Source: Paenibacillus sp. UNC451MF (GTDB lineage: Bacteria > Bacillota > Bacilli > Paenibacillales > NBRC-103111). From it: 64,000 nt of DNA. Positions 16,223 through 26,100 of this stretch are shown here, in pieces. A program made the position numbers and the translations under genes. Location of the stretch: the NCBI RefSeq assembly GCF_000686845.1, contig NZ_JMLS01000013.1, positions 1 to 64,000 on the forward strand, in the 5' to 3' direction. Positions within the stretch are counted from its first letter, which is position 1. The number at the start of each line of letters is the position of its first letter. The notes below the pieces were generated by a model. The model was not told where the DNA came from. It was given only the letters and a program-made list of their open reading frames with translations, and made no database searches.

Positions 16223-17428
16223 ATGAGTGCAAAACAAGTATCCATTTTACTGGTAGGGATCGGCGGTTATGGTAATACCCATGTTAACGAGCTGCTTCAT
16301 GCTTATAGTGATGGCGACATACATCCGGTTATTGCGGGGGTTGTTGATGTCCATCCGGAAAAGAGCAACCATTATCAGGCGCTTCAGGATTTGAAAGTTC
16401 CTTTTTATACTACGATGGACCACTTTTATGCTGATAACAAGGCGGATCTGGCCGTCATAAGCACACCGATACAATTTCATTGCGAGCAGACGTGTCTTGC
16501 ATTGGCTAACGGAAGTAATGTTTTGTGCGAAAAGCCTATCGCTGCGACGGTGCAAGAGGTGCGGCGGATGATGGATGCTCGCGACCGTTCAGGGAAGTTT
16601 GTTGCTATTGGCTTCGACTGGTCGTTCACACCGCAAATTCAGCAGCTGAAGCAAGACGTAATGTCAGGCGTGTTTGGTAGGCCGAAACGACTCAAAACGA
16701 TTGTGCTGTGGAGACGCACCGACAGCTACTTTTCAAGCGGCTGGAAAGGGCGCAAAAAGAGCGATCAGGGCGAATGGATCTTGGACAGCGTTGCGCATAA
16801 TGCAACATCGCATTACTTACACAATATGTTTTATATCCTCGGCTCGAAAACGGATGAAAGCTTGCGTCTGCAAAGCGTGGAGGCTGAGCTGTACAGAGCT
16901 AACCCCATCGAAAATTTCGATACCTGCGCCGTTCGTGTTCAGGGAGAAGGTGGGGTAGAGGCTCTGTTCTACGCTACGCATGCGGTTAGTCATAATTTCG
17001 GACCGTCCTTCTGCTATGAATTTGAAAAAGCCACAATTACCTATACATCCGGTCAGAACAGTAATCGTATCGATGCTGTGTTTGCAGATGGAACGGTTAA
17101 AGGCTATGATGCCCTCAAGTCCAGCAAGCTGAGGACATGCATAAAGGCTGTTGCTTCGGGTGATTCGAGTATTCCTTGCGGCTTGGAGGCTGCCTATGCT
17201 GAAGTATTATGTGCGAACGGGATGCTCGATTCTATGCCGGCCATCCGAACCTTCCCTGCTTCAATGATACTTAGGGATGAAGAGGTCAAATTCACTTGGG
17301 TAGAGGGTCTGAGAGAAGCGCTGCTGGATAGCTATCACAGGTGGGCGCTGCCATCCGAGGCTGGCTTTGATTGGGCTGCGAAAGGCAGTCAGACGGAGCT
17401 AGGTAATTATCGTGCTTATGTGGGATGA
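16223..17428 (+). CDS. Gfo/Idh/MocA family oxidoreductase
   Basis: 401 aa, ATG start with GAGGTGAGG upstream. N-terminal Rossmann fold with GIGGYGNTH at residues 12-20, and the family motif LCEKPIAATV near 103, whose Lys is the catalytic residue of this family. The C-terminal part (about 130-350) is the substrate domain. It likely oxidises or reduces a sugar or cyclitol with NAD(P). It is a single gene, divergent from the nag unit. Substrate unknown; a link to amino-sugar metabolism rests only on position. Confidence 0.88.
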   Translation: MSAKQVSILLVGIGGYGNTHVNELLHAYSDGDIHPVIAGVVDVHPEKSNHYQALQDLKVPFYTTMDHFYADNKADLAVISTPIQFHCEQTCLALANGSNVLCEKPIAATVQEVRRMMDARDRSGKFVAIGFDWSFTPQIQQLKQDVMSGVFGRPKRLKTIVLWRRTDSYFSSGWKGRKKSDQGEWILDSVAHNATSHYLHNMFYILGSKTDESLRLQSVEAELYRANPIENFDTCAVRVQGEGGVEALFYATHAVSHNFGPSFCYEFEKATITYTSGQNSNRIDAVFADGTVKGYDALKSSKLRTCIKAVASGDSSIPCGLEAAYAEVLCANGMLDSMPAIRTFPASMILRDEEVKFTWVEGLREALLDSYHRWALPSEAGFDWAAKGSQTELGNYRAYVG

Positions 17429-17458
17429 GTATTGATTTAGAGGATCATGTATAGAAAA

Positions 17459-17570
17459 GGGAATGGTTGTGGGGTGGAAAAGCGATAGTGTCCGCCTTTG
17501 AAGTCGTGTTCCAACCGCTGAATCAAGGAGCACGACTTCAGCAGCGGTCGGAATCCCACGACCAATTCCC
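17459..17570. repeat. 112-bp imperfect palindrome
   Basis: Outer arms GGGAATGGTTGTGGG (17459-17473) and CCCACGACCAATTCCC (17555-17570). Inner arms TGAAGTCGTG (17499-17508) and CACGACTTCA (17531-17540) are exact complements. There is no reading frame. The layout is like the elements at 12495-12705 and 27750-28117, but the sequence is different. Confidence 0.65.
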
Positions 17571-17605
17571 TCGCCTAGCACAACGTACATCAGATTTGAA
17601 ACTAC

Positions 17606-17632
17606 CCCGGCCCAAGGCCGGGTTTTTCTTTT
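17606..17632 (+). terminator. Intrinsic terminator after the oxidoreductase gene
   Basis: CCCGGCC (17606-17612), 3-nt loop, GGCCGGG (17616-17622), then TTTTTCTTTT. A strong GC stem. Confidence 0.85.
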
Positions 17633-17721
17633 TCCCATGAGCTATCATTTTTCCAATAGACCTCAACATACGGTACAATATAAGAAGGATCAGCACTTGG
17701 TTGATAGCATGGGAGGGGATC

Positions 17722-18396
17722 ATGTTGTACCGCAGAGATTACCTTATGAGGATGATTGAGCAATTTACAGTTTCAATGGGACAAGTCATGTTTCAAAGGA
17801 AAAACCGTCGTTTTGCAGAAGCCATGGAGCTGCTGACACAAGCGATGAAACAATTGTTAGGACTCAACTCCAAAATGGTTCGTGCTTTATCTGTGAAAGA
17901 TGTTATTGCGCTGCTGTCGACAAGCGGATATTTTGATGTGGGGAAAGGGCTTCTCCTGAGTGATATGCTCGTTGCGGAGGGGGACGTGCTGAACGAGGCA
18001 GGAGAAGAGGATGAGGGCACGGGCTGCTTGTTAAAAGCGTTAGAGCTTCTGCTGAACATTAGACGCATGGAGGAAGCCGAGCATTTAATAACGGATGTAG
18101 ACGAGCGTATTGACGCTGTGCTGCCCAAAGTACAAAGCATTCGGATGAATCCTTTTATGATGGAGGTACTTACGGAGTATTATGATGCCGCAGGGCAGTT
18201 ATCCAAGGCGGAAGATATGCTGTTTTTCATGCTGGATGATGATCCGGGAAATACTACCGCAGTAGAGCAAGGAATCACTATGCTTGAGCGATGGCTGAAT
18301 TTGTCCCCGGAAGATATGGCGAAGGGCAATTTAAGTGTTGAAGAAATTCGCGAAAGTTACGGCTTACTGTTAAAAATGAAGCAATCTACGAACTAA
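17722..18396 (+). CDS. Helical protein of unknown function (DUF6483-like)
   Basis: 224 aa from the ATG at 17722, preceded by GGGAGGGGATC. The sequence is almost all amphipathic helices, with a tetratricopeptide-like rhythm from residue 80 to 190 (GTGCLLKALELLLNIRRMEE, then YYDAAGQLSKAEDMLFFML). No signal peptide or catalytic motif. I take it for the Paenibacillus/Bacillus family of TPR-like proteins listed as DUF6483, from memory and not by search. It is a single gene between two terminators. Confidence 0.7.
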   Translation: MLYRRDYLMRMIEQFTVSMGQVMFQRKNRRFAEAMELLTQAMKQLLGLNSKMVRALSVKDVIALLSTSGYFDVGKGLLLSDMLVAEGDVLNEAGEEDEGTGCLLKALELLLNIRRMEEAEHLITDVDERIDAVLPKVQSIRMNPFMMEVLTEYYDAAGQLSKAEDMLFFMLDDDPGNTTAVEQGITMLERWLNLSPEDMAKGNLSVEEIRESYGLLLKMKQSTN

Positions 18397-18426
18397 CCGG
18401 TGCTAATGTACGGGAAATGGCATTTG

Positions 18427-18475
18427 AAATGCGAACTTTATCGGAAGTTATTTCACATAATGTTCGCCTTTTTTT
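18427..18475. promoter_or_regulatory. Stem-loop terminator that may double as two PurR boxes
   Basis: GCGAACTTTAT (18431-18441) and ATAATGTTCGC (18457-18467) form an imperfect stem before a T run, so it can end transcription from 17722-18396. The same arms look like inverted PurBoxes: AAATGCGAACTTT (18427-18439) matches AWWWCCGAACWWT at 12 of 13, and the complement of 18459-18471 at 11 of 13. They lie about 40-85 bp upstream of the expected pur transcription start, where PurR binds in B. subtilis. Box spacing here is 19 bp, against 16-17 bp there. Confidence 0.55.
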
Positions 18476-18476
18476 G

Positions 18477-18506
18477 TTGACATCAGCCTTTCATCACTGG
18501 TAAACT
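18477..18506 (+). promoter_or_regulatory. Promoter of the pur operon
   Basis: TTGACA (18477-18482), 18-bp spacer, TAAACT (18501-18506). It lies about 45 nt before the riboswitch aptamer, so the aptamer would sit near the 5' end of the transcript. Confidence 0.6.
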
Positions 18507-18552
18507 AAAGGTGTTATCAGATCATGAATTTTAGCTGAAAATGTCACAGTTT

Positions 18553-18619
18553 CTCGTATAATGTCGGGGATATGGCCCGGAAGTATCTACCCAAAAACCA
18601 TAAATTTTTGGACTACGAG
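18553..18619 (+). promoter_or_regulatory. Purine riboswitch, guanine class
   Basis: P1 stem CTCGTA (18553-18558) / TACGAG (18614-18619). P2 CGGG/CCCG with loop GATATGG, P3 around CCAAAAA and TTTTTGG, and the junction segment GTATCTACC, all as in xpt/purE aptamers. The specificity position in GGACTACGAG is C, which selects guanine or hypoxanthine; adenine aptamers have U. It controls the pur operon by early termination through the hairpin at 18687-18737. Confidence 0.93.
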
Positions 18620-18686
18620 TAAGCGTAATAAATGAAGGTCGGCGCCGAGGCGCTAGGCCTTAGCTTGCGCTTGAGGAATACTCGTC

Positions 18687-18737
18687 GTCCTGCCGATAGT
18701 TTGCATATGCATGCTGTCTGCCGGACGTTTTGTGTTT
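18687..18737 (+). terminator. Riboswitch-controlled terminator of the pur leader
   Basis: GTCC (18687-18690) with GGAC (18723-18726) closes a hairpin with an inner stem TGCATATGCA and a T-rich tail. The competing pairing is visible: ACGAGTA at the 3' side of P1 (18615-18621) is complementary to TACTCGT (18679-18685), next to the terminator's 5' arm. Bound guanine keeps P1 closed and lets the terminator form. Confidence 0.8.
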
Positions 18738-18792
18738 AAAGGGATTAAGTAGATTGCATTACAAGAAAAAGCGCATATCACGGAGGTTAGAA

Positions 18793-19278
18793 ATGTCTGC
18801 TCTTGTTGGAGTGATAATGGGAAGCAAATCGGATTGGGAGACCATGAAGAATGCATGCGACATGTTGGAGGAGCTAGGGGTTTCTTATGAGAAGCAAGTC
18901 GTTTCGGCGCATCGTACCCCGGATTTGATGTTCGAGTATGCGGCATCTGCCGCAGAGCGCGGGTTAAAGGTTATTATCGCAGGAGCGGGTGGAGCCGCTC
19001 ATTTGCCCGGCATGGTCGCCGCAAAAACGGAACTGCCGGTTATTGGTGTGCCTGTGAAAACTTCCACATTGAACGGAATGGACTCGCTGCTCTCCATCGT
19101 ACAGATGCCTGGCGGAATTCCGGTAGCAACCGTGGCGATTGGTCATGCAGGTGCAACCAACGCGGGCTTGCTGGCTGCGCAAATTCTTGGAGCCTTTGAT
19201 CCGGAGCTGCAGCAAAAAGTTCGTGAGCGTCGTGAGCGGATTCGCCAGTCGGTGATAGAAAGCAGTGTGCTGGAATGA
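18793..19278 (+). CDS. purE: N5-carboxyaminoimidazole ribonucleotide mutase
   Basis: 161 aa, ATG at 18793 with CGGAGG 6 nt upstream. Class I PurE signatures: [13 protein letters not shown] (residues 6-18), [11 protein letters not shown] near 39, and [17 protein letters not shown] near 70. It moves the carboxylate of N5-CAIR to C4 to give CAIR, working with PurK. First gene of the operon; it overlaps purK by 4 nt (ATGA). Confidence 0.96.
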   Translation: MSALVGVIMGSKSDWETMKNACDMLEELGVSYEKQVVSAHRTPDLMFEYAASAAERGLKVIIAGAGGAAHLPGMVAAKTELPVIGVPVKTSTLNGMDSLLSIVQMPGGIPVATVAIGHAGATNAGLLAAQILGAFDPELQQKVRERRERIRQSVIESSVLE

Positions 19279-20459
19279 GCCAAGCTGCTAACAGCCGCAC
19301 CGATGCGTTGGTTATTCGTCCCGGAGGAACGATCGGCGTGCTGGGCGGAGGCCAACTAGGCCGAATGCTCGCATTGTCCGGACGGGCGATGGGATATCGT
19401 TTCGTTACGCTGGATCCGACTCCTGATGCTCCTTGCGGGCAAGTAGCCGATCAGCAAATCGTGGCGTCGTACGACGATGTAGAGGCAGCTAAAACGCTCG
19501 CAGTGCAGTCCGACGTTATCACCTACGAGTTCGAGAATGTGGATGCCGATGTGACTGAGCTCTTAATGGCTCAATCGTATGTGCCTCAAGGAAGCCGGCT
19601 GCTCTATACTACGCAGCACCGGTTGCGCGAGAAACGCGCTATCGAAGCGGCAGGCGTGCAGGTAGCGCCGTATGCGGAAATCACTAGCGCAGAGCAGCTT
19701 CGCACATCGGTCGAACGATTTGGTACGCCATGCGTGCTGAAGACAGCGACCGGAGGATATGACGGCAAAGGCCAATGGGTCATTCGATCCCTGGATGAAG
19801 TGGAGGAAGCTTACGCCGCACTAAGCCAAGCCAAAACAGAGCTAGTGCTGGAACAGTTTATCCATTTCGAAAAAGAAATATCCGTTATAGCGGCGAGAAG
19901 CCCCCGCGGCGAAGTAAAGGCTTTCCCTGCTGCGGAAAACATTCATATTAATAATATTTTGCATCTATCCATTGTGCCAGCCAGAACGAGTGAAAGCATT
20001 CAACAGGAAGCGGAGCGTCTGGCAATGCGCATTGCTGAATCCATGGATGTCATCGGTTTGATAGCCGTTGAAATGTTCCTGACCAAGGACGGACAGCTGT
20101 TCGTGAATGAGCTGGCTCCCCGCCCCCACAATTCGGGACATTACACCATGGAAGCTTGCGCAACGTCGCAATTCGAGCAGCATGTACGGGCGATTTGCAA
20201 TTTGCCGCTCGGTTCGACGGAGCTATTGACACCAGTTGTAATGGGTAATGTACTTGGGCAGCATGTAGAGCCGCTTCTGGACTGGATCGTTCAGCCGGAA
20301 TCAGAGCAGCTGGCCGGAGTTACTGCCAAGGTACATTTGTACGGCAAGCAAGAAGCCAAACATAATCGCAAGATGGGACATGTGAATGTACTGGCTGAAT
20401 CGGTCGACGAGGCACTGCAGTGGATAGAGGCTTCAAACATATGGAAAACTAACAACTAA
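19275..20459 (+). CDS. purK: N5-carboxyaminoimidazole ribonucleotide synthase
   Basis: 394 aa, ATP-grasp enzyme. It opens with [20 protein letters not shown] (near residue 16), then [16 protein letters not shown] near 155 and [16 protein letters not shown] near 275, which are the ATP- and substrate-binding segments. It uses ATP and bicarbonate to carboxylate AIR. Its start overlaps the purE stop. Confidence 0.96.
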   Translation: MSQAANSRTDALVIRPGGTIGVLGGGQLGRMLALSGRAMGYRFVTLDPTPDAPCGQVADQQIVASYDDVEAAKTLAVQSDVITYEFENVDADVTELLMAQSYVPQGSRLLYTTQHRLREKRAIEAAGVQVAPYAEITSAEQLRTSVERFGTPCVLKTATGGYDGKGQWVIRSLDEVEEAYAALSQAKTELVLEQFIHFEKEISVIAARSPRGEVKAFPAAENIHINNILHLSIVPARTSESIQQEAERLAMRIAESMDVIGLIAVEMFLTKDGQLFVNELAPRPHNSGHYTMEACATSQFEQHVRAICNLPLGSTELLTPVVMGNVLGQHVEPLLDWIVQPESEQLAGVTAKVHLYGKQEAKHNRKMGHVNVLAESVDEALQWIEASNIWKTNN

Positions 20460-20495
20460 CGAATAGATTAGCTGATAGAAGCGGAGTGGAATAGT

Positions 20496-21791
20496 TTGAT
20501 CGATCGTTACACAAGACCGGAAATGGCTAGGATTTGGACGGAAGAAAATAAATTTAATGCATGGCTTGAGGTGGAGCTGCTCTCCTGCGAGGCTTGGGCA
20601 GAGCTTGGGGTCATACCTAAGGAAGATGTGAAAGAGCTTCGCAAAAACGCGGCTTTTGATATCGACCGTATTTATGAAATCGAGCAGGAAACCCGTCATG
20701 ATGTGATCGCATTTACCCGTGCGGTTTCTGAAAAAGTAGGACCTGAGCGCAAGTGGGTTCACTACGGCTTGACTTCCACGGATGTAGTGGATACGGCATT
20801 AGGCTATCTTCTAAGACAAGCGAATGAAATTTTGGAAAAAGACATCATTAACTTTATTGAAATTTTGAGAAACAAAGCGATTGAGTATAAAGATACGCCG
20901 ATGATGGGACGTACGCACGGCGTACATGCAGAGCCAACGACCTTCGGCTTGAAAATGGCTCTTTGGTACGAAGAAATGAAACGGAACCTGGAGCGCTTTC
21001 GCTTTGCGGCCGATGGCGTGCAGTACGGAAAAATCTCCGGTGCGGTCGGCACTTACGCTAACATCGATCCGTTCGTAGAAGCCTACGTATGCGATAAGCT
21101 CGGTACGAGCCCGGCTCCGATTTCGACACAAACGCTGCAGCGTGACCGTCATGCGGAATACATGGCTACACTGGCACTGATCGCCACATCGCTCGATAAG
21201 TTTGCAACGGAAATCCGTGCGCTGCAAAAAAGCGAATTCCGCGAGGTGGAAGAGCCTTTCGCTAAAGGGCAAAAGGGTTCCTCCGCAATGCCGCATAAAC
21301 GTAATCCGATCGGTTGCGAGAGCATCTCCGGTTTGTCCCGCGTTATTCGTGGACATATGATTTCGGCTTACGAGAATGTAACACTGTGGCATGAACGCGA
21401 TATTTCGCATTCTTCGGTAGAGCGGATTATTTTGCCGGATGCGACACAACTGCTGAACTACATGCTGAACCGTTTCGGCAACATTGTGAAAAACTTGACG
21501 GTGTTCCCTGAGAACATGAAGCGCAACATGCAAAGCACTTACGGCGTTCCGTTCTCCGGTCGCGTCATGACGAAGCTGATCGACAAAGGCTTCAGCCGCG
21601 AGCAAGCTTACGATACGGTACAGCCTAGAGCGATGCAAGCTTGGGAAGAACAGCGTTCATTCCGTGAGATTATCGAGAATACGCCTGCCATTCGCGAGCA
21701 GCTGAGCCTCGAGGATATCGAAGATTGCTTCAATCCTAGCTGGCATTTGAAGCATGTGGACACGATTTTCAAACGTTTAGGTTTAAATTAA
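20496..21791 (+). CDS. purB: Adenylosuccinate lyase
   Basis: 431 aa, TTG start at 20496 with GCGGAG 9 nt upstream. Fumarase/aspartase superfamily with [16 protein letters not shown] near 88, [14 protein letters not shown] near 138, and the signature loop [11 protein letters not shown] near 262, which carries the catalytic Ser. It cleaves SAICAR to AICAR and adenylosuccinate to AMP, each releasing fumarate. Confidence 0.96.
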   Translation: MIDRYTRPEMARIWTEENKFNAWLEVELLSCEAWAELGVIPKEDVKELRKNAAFDIDRIYEIEQETRHDVIAFTRAVSEKVGPERKWVHYGLTSTDVVDTALGYLLRQANEILEKDIINFIEILRNKAIEYKDTPMMGRTHGVHAEPTTFGLKMALWYEEMKRNLERFRFAADGVQYGKISGAVGTYANIDPFVEAYVCDKLGTSPAPISTQTLQRDRHAEYMATLALIATSLDKFATEIRALQKSEFREVEEPFAKGQKGSSAMPHKRNPIGCESISGLSRVIRGHMISAYENVTLWHERDISHSSVERIILPDATQLLNYMLNRFGNIVKNLTVFPENMKRNMQSTYGVPFSGRVMTKLIDKGFSREQAYDTVQPRAMQAWEEQRSFREIIENTPAIREQLSLEDIEDCFNPSWHLKHVDTIFKRLGLN

Positions 21792-21817
21792 TATACTCTG
21801 GGGAGGACCAAGCTATC

Positions 21818-22702
21818 ATGGTCTCAACAAAAGCAATTTCGAGTGCCGAGGAATATGTCAAAGCGCCTTTGCTCTATAAAGGTAAGGTTCGTGAGCTGTA
21901 CGATTTGGGAGAGCATTTTTTGATCGCAGTAACCGATCGCATCTCCGCATTTGACTGGGTGCTTTCTCCGGCTGTTCCTGATAAGGGCAACGTACTGAAC
22001 AGCTTGAGCAAGTTCTGGTTCGAGCAAACGAAGAACATCATGCCGAATCATGTAGTGCACGGCGATGTCGAGAAGCTGGGCGATATCGTGACAGACCGTG
22101 AAATTATGAAGGATCGCTTCATGGTCACCAAGAAAGCGGAACGTATCGATATTGAATGCGTCGTACGCGGCTACATCACTGGTGGCGGATGGCGTCAATA
22201 TGAAAAAACAGGCGAGATTAACGGTCATAAGCTGCCGGCTGGCCTGCGTAAAAACGAACGTTTTCCAAAGCCTATCTTCACTCCTGCGGCTAAGAACGAT
22301 GTCGGCCACGATGAGGACATCTCCATCGAACGGATGAAGGAGCTTGTCGGAGCGGAGCTGACAGAACAGCTGGAAGCAAAAAGTATTATGCTGTACGAAT
22401 TTGCTCGTCAGTTCTGTGAAGAGCGCGGCATTATTTTGGCGGATACGAAATTTGAGTTTGGCCTTATAGACGGGGAAATCATTCTGATTGACGAAATTTT
22501 CACCCCGGATTCCTCACGTTTCTGGGCGAAAGAAAACTTCGCCTATGACATCGAAATCGATAGCATGGATAAAGAACCGGTACGGACCTATCTTTCCACT
22601 ACCGATTGGGATAAAAACAGCGAGCCGGCTCCACTGCCTGCCGATGTAGTCGAGGAGACTTCACGCCGCTACAGAGCTATTTACGACCGATTGGTGAAGT
22701 AG
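21818..22702 (+). CDS. purC: SAICAR synthetase, long form
   Basis: 294 aa with GGGGAGG upstream of the ATG. Motifs: LLYKGKVRELYDLGEHFLI near 18, RISAFDWVLSPAVPDKG near 42, ECVVRGYITGGGW near 112, and ILADTKFEFGLIDGEIILID near 207. It ligates aspartate to CAIR using ATP. It is some 50 residues longer than B. subtilis PurC (about 240 aa) and nearer the length of the long form known from yeast Ade1, with an extended middle and C-terminal tail. Confidence 0.95.
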   Translation: MVSTKAISSAEEYVKAPLLYKGKVRELYDLGEHFLIAVTDRISAFDWVLSPAVPDKGNVLNSLSKFWFEQTKNIMPNHVVHGDVEKLGDIVTDREIMKDRFMVTKKAERIDIECVVRGYITGGGWRQYEKTGEINGHKLPAGLRKNERFPKPIFTPAAKNDVGHDEDISIERMKELVGAELTEQLEAKSIMLYEFARQFCEERGIILADTKFEFGLIDGEIILIDEIFTPDSSRFWAKENFAYDIEIDSMDKEPVRTYLSTTDWDKNSEPAPLPADVVEETSRRYRAIYDRLVK

Positions 22703-22867
22703 TTTGTGGCCGTTACATTTTGCAGTGTTGAATATGAACCACACGAAGTGTTTATGGTTTAAATAGTTAGCAAGGCGAAGCTGAGTACATGCTTTCATCC
22801 GGTACTTATTCATTCTCGGAAAAGCTTGAGTTATTACAATAATCACTCCAGAGGAGGATTCACTCTA

Positions 22868-23110
22868 ATGTTAAAAGCAACGGTTTATGTAACGATCAAA
22901 CAAAGCGTACTCGATCCGCAAGGGGTTGCAGTACAAGGAGCTTTGCACTCGATGGGATTTGACGAAGTAGGTAAAGTGCGTGTAGGTAAATACTTGGAGC
23001 TGGAGCTTGGCACAAGCGACCGCGCAGTAGCTGAGGAACGTATTAAAGCGATGTGTGAAAAGCTGCTTGCTAACACGGTTATCGAAGACTATCGTTACGA
23101 ATTGGTTTAA
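22868..23110 (+). CDS. purS: Phosphoribosylformylglycinamidine synthase, PurS subunit
   Basis: 80 aa from the ATG at 22868 (AGGAGG 10 nt upstream). It has the PurS pattern KATVYVTIKQSVLDPQGVAV at the start and ends in the usual IEDYRYELV. PurS is the small adaptor that joins PurL and PurQ for the FGAM synthetase reaction. The 165-nt gap before it contains no gene that I can support. Confidence 0.95.
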   Translation: MLKATVYVTIKQSVLDPQGVAVQGALHSMGFDEVGKVRVGKYLELELGTSDRAVAEERIKAMCEKLLANTVIEDYRYELV

Positions 23111-23183
23111 TCAAGGACAGTAATTTTCCGGATAGGATTTACTAATAGACAGACATCGACCTAAAGTGAAGGAGGAGCACATG

Positions 23184-23879
23184 ATGAATTTCGCTGTACT
23201 GGTGTTTCCTGGCTCCAATTGTGACATCGACTGCTACAAAGCGGTAGAAGAAACGATTGGCCAGCCTGTTAGCTACGTTTGGCATACCGAAACGGATTTA
23301 TCTCAATATGACTGTATTATCGTTCCAGGAGGCTTCTCTTACGGGGATTACTTGCGCTGCGGCGCTATTGCACGATTTGCTCCTGTAATGAACGCATTGG
23401 TTCAGGCTGCTGAGCAAGGCAAATATATAATCGGCATTTGCAACGGGTTCCAAATTTTGCTCGAATCCGGTTTGCTTCCAGGTGCGATGCTGCGTAATCA
23501 ATCGTTGAAATTCCGCTGTCACGCGGCTATGCTGCAGGTGGAAAACACAACGACTCCATTTACATCAGAGTACAAACAAGGCGAACTCATCAATATTCCT
23601 ATCGCTCACGGCGAAGGCAATTACTATTGCGACGATGCGACGCTGGCTGATCTTAAAGCAAACAATCAAATCGTGTTCCGTTATGAAGCAGGTACGAATC
23701 CTAATGGTTCCGTGGATGATATCGCAGGTATTTGTAACAAAAACGGCAACGTGCTTGGCATGATGCCGCATCCGGAGCGCGCTGTGCATGAGCTTCTCGG
23801 TTCAGCTGACGGCAAACGGATGTTCACATCGATCTTGAGCACTTGGAGGGAAAAACATGGCGCAGCAACTATCGGCTAA
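23184..23879 (+). CDS. purQ: Phosphoribosylformylglycinamidine synthase, glutaminase subunit
   Basis: 231 aa from the second of two adjacent ATGs (23181, 23184), 8 nt after AAGGAGG. Class I glutamine amidotransferase: [11 protein letters not shown] near residue 8, [17 protein letters not shown] near 45, nucleophile Cys in IGICNGFQ near 85, and [11 protein letters not shown] near 195 with the His/Glu pair. It supplies ammonia to PurL. The 3' end overlaps purL by 23 nt. Confidence 0.95.
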   Translation: MNFAVLVFPGSNCDIDCYKAVEETIGQPVSYVWHTETDLSQYDCIIVPGGFSYGDYLRCGAIARFAPVMNALVQAAEQGKYIIGICNGFQILLESGLLPGAMLRNQSLKFRCHAAMLQVENTTTPFTSEYKQGELINIPIAHGEGNYYCDDATLADLKANNQIVFRYEAGTNPNGSVDDIAGICNKNGNVLGMMPHPERAVHELLGSADGKRMFTSILSTWREKHGAATIG

Positions 23880-26100
23880 GGAGCCAACTGCACAACAAGT
23901 CGCAGAGCAAAAAATTTACAAGCAGATGGGCGTTACCGATGCCGAGTTTGATAAAATCTGCGGGTTCTTGGGTCGTCAACCGAACTATGTAGAAATCGGC
24001 GTATTCAGCGTTATGTGGTCCGAGCACTGCTCTTATAAAAATTCCAAGCCCGTACTTCGCAAGTTCCCGGTTACTGGTCCTCGCGTATTGATGGGTCCGG
24101 GCGAAGGCGCGGGTATCGTAGATATCGGTGACAATCAAGCCGTTGTATTTAAAATTGAAAGCCATAACCATCCATCCGCTATTGAGCCTTTTCAAGGCGC
24201 AGCGACAGGTGTAGGCGGCATTATCCGCGACATTTTCTCTATGGGTGCGCGTCCGGTTGCCTTACTGAACAGCTTGCGCTTTGGCCGTCTTGAAAATGAG
24301 CGCGTCAAATATTTGTTCGAGCATGTTGTTTCCGGGATTGCAGGCTACGGTAACTGTATTGGTATTCCGACAGTCGGCGGCGAAGTTATGTTCGACGAAA
24401 GCTATGAAGGCAATCCGCTTGTCAACGCTATGTGCGTAGGGATCATCGACCATGATATGATTCAAAAAGGCGTTGCTAAAGGCGTAGGCAACCCAGTGTT
24501 CTACGTAGGTCCTGCAACGGGACGCGACGGTATCCACGGAGCAACATTTGCTTCCGAGGAATTAACTGCTGAATCCGAAGCGAAACGCCCGGCTGTACAA
24601 GTAGGCGATCCGTTCATGGAGAAGCTGGTTCTTGAAGCTTGTCTGGATTTGATCAACTCCGGTATCGTTCTTGGTATTCAAGACATGGGCGCCGCAGGCT
24701 TAACCTGCTCCAGCGCGGAGATGGCAAGTAAAGCAGGCAACGGTATGGAGCTGTACCTGGATGAAGTGCCTCAACGTGAAGATGGCATGACGCCATATGA
24801 AATGATGCTGTCCGAGTCCCAAGAGCGCATGCTGTTCGTAGTAGAGCCTAAGCATGAAGCTCAAGCCAAAGCAATCTTCGAGCGTTGGGGTCTGCACTGC
24901 GCGAAAGTTGGTAAAGTGTCCAATGACGGCCGCTTGAAGCTGTTCCACAAAGGTGAACTCGTAGGCGATATGCCGGTAACGGCGCTTGTTGATGAGTGCC
25001 CTGTTTATAACAAGCCTTCTCAAGTACCTGCTTATTATATTGAAAATGGTTCAATCGATACGAACGGCTATGCAGAAGTGACCGATTTGAACGATGCATT
25101 GTCTAAAGTACTTGCTTCCCCAACGGTTGCAAGCAAAGAGTGGGTTTACAATCAATACGATTACATGGTTCGTACCAGCACAGCGGTTCGTCCGGGTTCG
25201 GACGCAGCAGTAGTTACGATTCAAGGCTCCCGCAAAGCGCTATCGATGTCCACGGACTGCAACAGCCGTTATGTATATCTCGATCCTGAAGTGGGTGGGA
25301 TGATCGCGGTTGCCGAAGGCGCTCGCAATAACGTATGCTCCGGTGCTGAGCCGTTGGCTATTACGGACAACCTGAACTTCGGAAGCCCTGAGAAGCCGGA
25401 AATTTTCTGGCAGCTGGAAAAAGCGGCTGACGGTATGGCGGAAGCTTGCCGCAAGCTCGAAACTCCAGTTATCGGCGGTAACGTAAGCTTATACAATGAA
25501 AATGCAAAAGGCGCGATCTACCCAACGCCGGTTGTCGGCATGGTCGGTCTTGTTCACGATACAGATCACATTACTACGCAAGCCTTCAAAAAAGAAGGCG
25601 ACATCATCATCCTGCTCGGCGACACGAAAGCCGAATTGGGCGGTAGTGAGTTCCAATACGTGATTCACGGCGTAACGGAAGGACGCCCTCCGCAGCTTGA
25701 TCTGGATGTTGAGAAAAAGCTTTTGAACACCGTATTGGGTGCTATTCAAAAAGGGCTTGTCGCTTCTGCGCATGACTTGTCCGATGGCGGTCTGGCTGTT
25801 GCATTGGCTGAAAGCTGCATTAGCGGACGTCTTGGTGCAAAAGTGAATTTCTCCACGGAATTGCGTAACGATATCGCGTTGTTCAGCGAAAGCCAATCCC
25901 GTATCTTGTTAAGCGCGTCGCCAGAGCAAGCTGAAGCCTTAAAACAGTGGATTGCCGAGCAAGGCGTTCCATATCAAGAGTTAGGCCAAGTTCAAGGACA
26001 AGAACTGCAAATCCAAGTGAATGCTAAACCAGTCATCCAATCACCGGTCGCACAACTAGAAAAGGTTTGGAAGGATGCGATTCCATGTCTGATGAAGTAA
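23857..26100 (+). CDS. purL: Phosphoribosylformylglycinamidine synthase, PurL subunit
   Basis: 747 aa, the small PurL type that needs PurS and PurQ. Motifs: [17 protein letters not shown] near residue 52, [20 protein letters not shown] near 92, [17 protein letters not shown] near 275, and [12 protein letters not shown] near 540. It makes FGAM from FGAR, ATP and ammonia. It is enclosed by overlaps on both sides (purQ and purF), so translation is probably coupled. Confidence 0.96.
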   Translation: MAQQLSAKEPTAQQVAEQKIYKQMGVTDAEFDKICGFLGRQPNYVEIGVFSVMWSEHCSYKNSKPVLRKFPVTGPRVLMGPGEGAGIVDIGDNQAVVFKIESHNHPSAIEPFQGAATGVGGIIRDIFSMGARPVALLNSLRFGRLENERVKYLFEHVVSGIAGYGNCIGIPTVGGEVMFDESYEGNPLVNAMCVGIIDHDMIQKGVAKGVGNPVFYVGPATGRDGIHGATFASEELTAESEAKRPAVQVGDPFMEKLVLEACLDLINSGIVLGIQDMGAAGLTCSSAEMASKAGNGMELYLDEVPQREDGMTPYEMMLSESQERMLFVVEPKHEAQAKAIFERWGLHCAKVGKVSNDGRLKLFHKGELVGDMPVTALVDECPVYNKPSQVPAYYIENGSIDTNGYAEVTDLNDALSKVLASPTVASKEWVYNQYDYMVRTSTAVRPGSDAAVVTIQGSRKALSMSTDCNSRYVYLDPEVGGMIAVAEGARNNVCSGAEPLAITDNLNFGSPEKPEIFWQLEKAADGMAEACRKLETPVIGGNVSLYNENAKGAIYPTPVVGMVGLVHDTDHITTQAFKKEGDIIILLGDTKAELGGSEFQYVIHGVTEGRPPQLDLDVEKKLLNTVLGAIQKGLVASAHDLSDGGLAVALAESCISGRLGAKVNFSTELRNDIALFSESQSRILLSASPEQAEALKQWIAEQGVPYQELGQVQGQELQIQVNAKPVIQSPVAQLEKVWKDAIPCLMK

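Noticed and set aside
20811-21638. 275-codon open frame on the minus strand inside purB
   Set aside because: Fully contained in adenylosuccinate lyase, no ribosome site, composition of a reversed coding strand.
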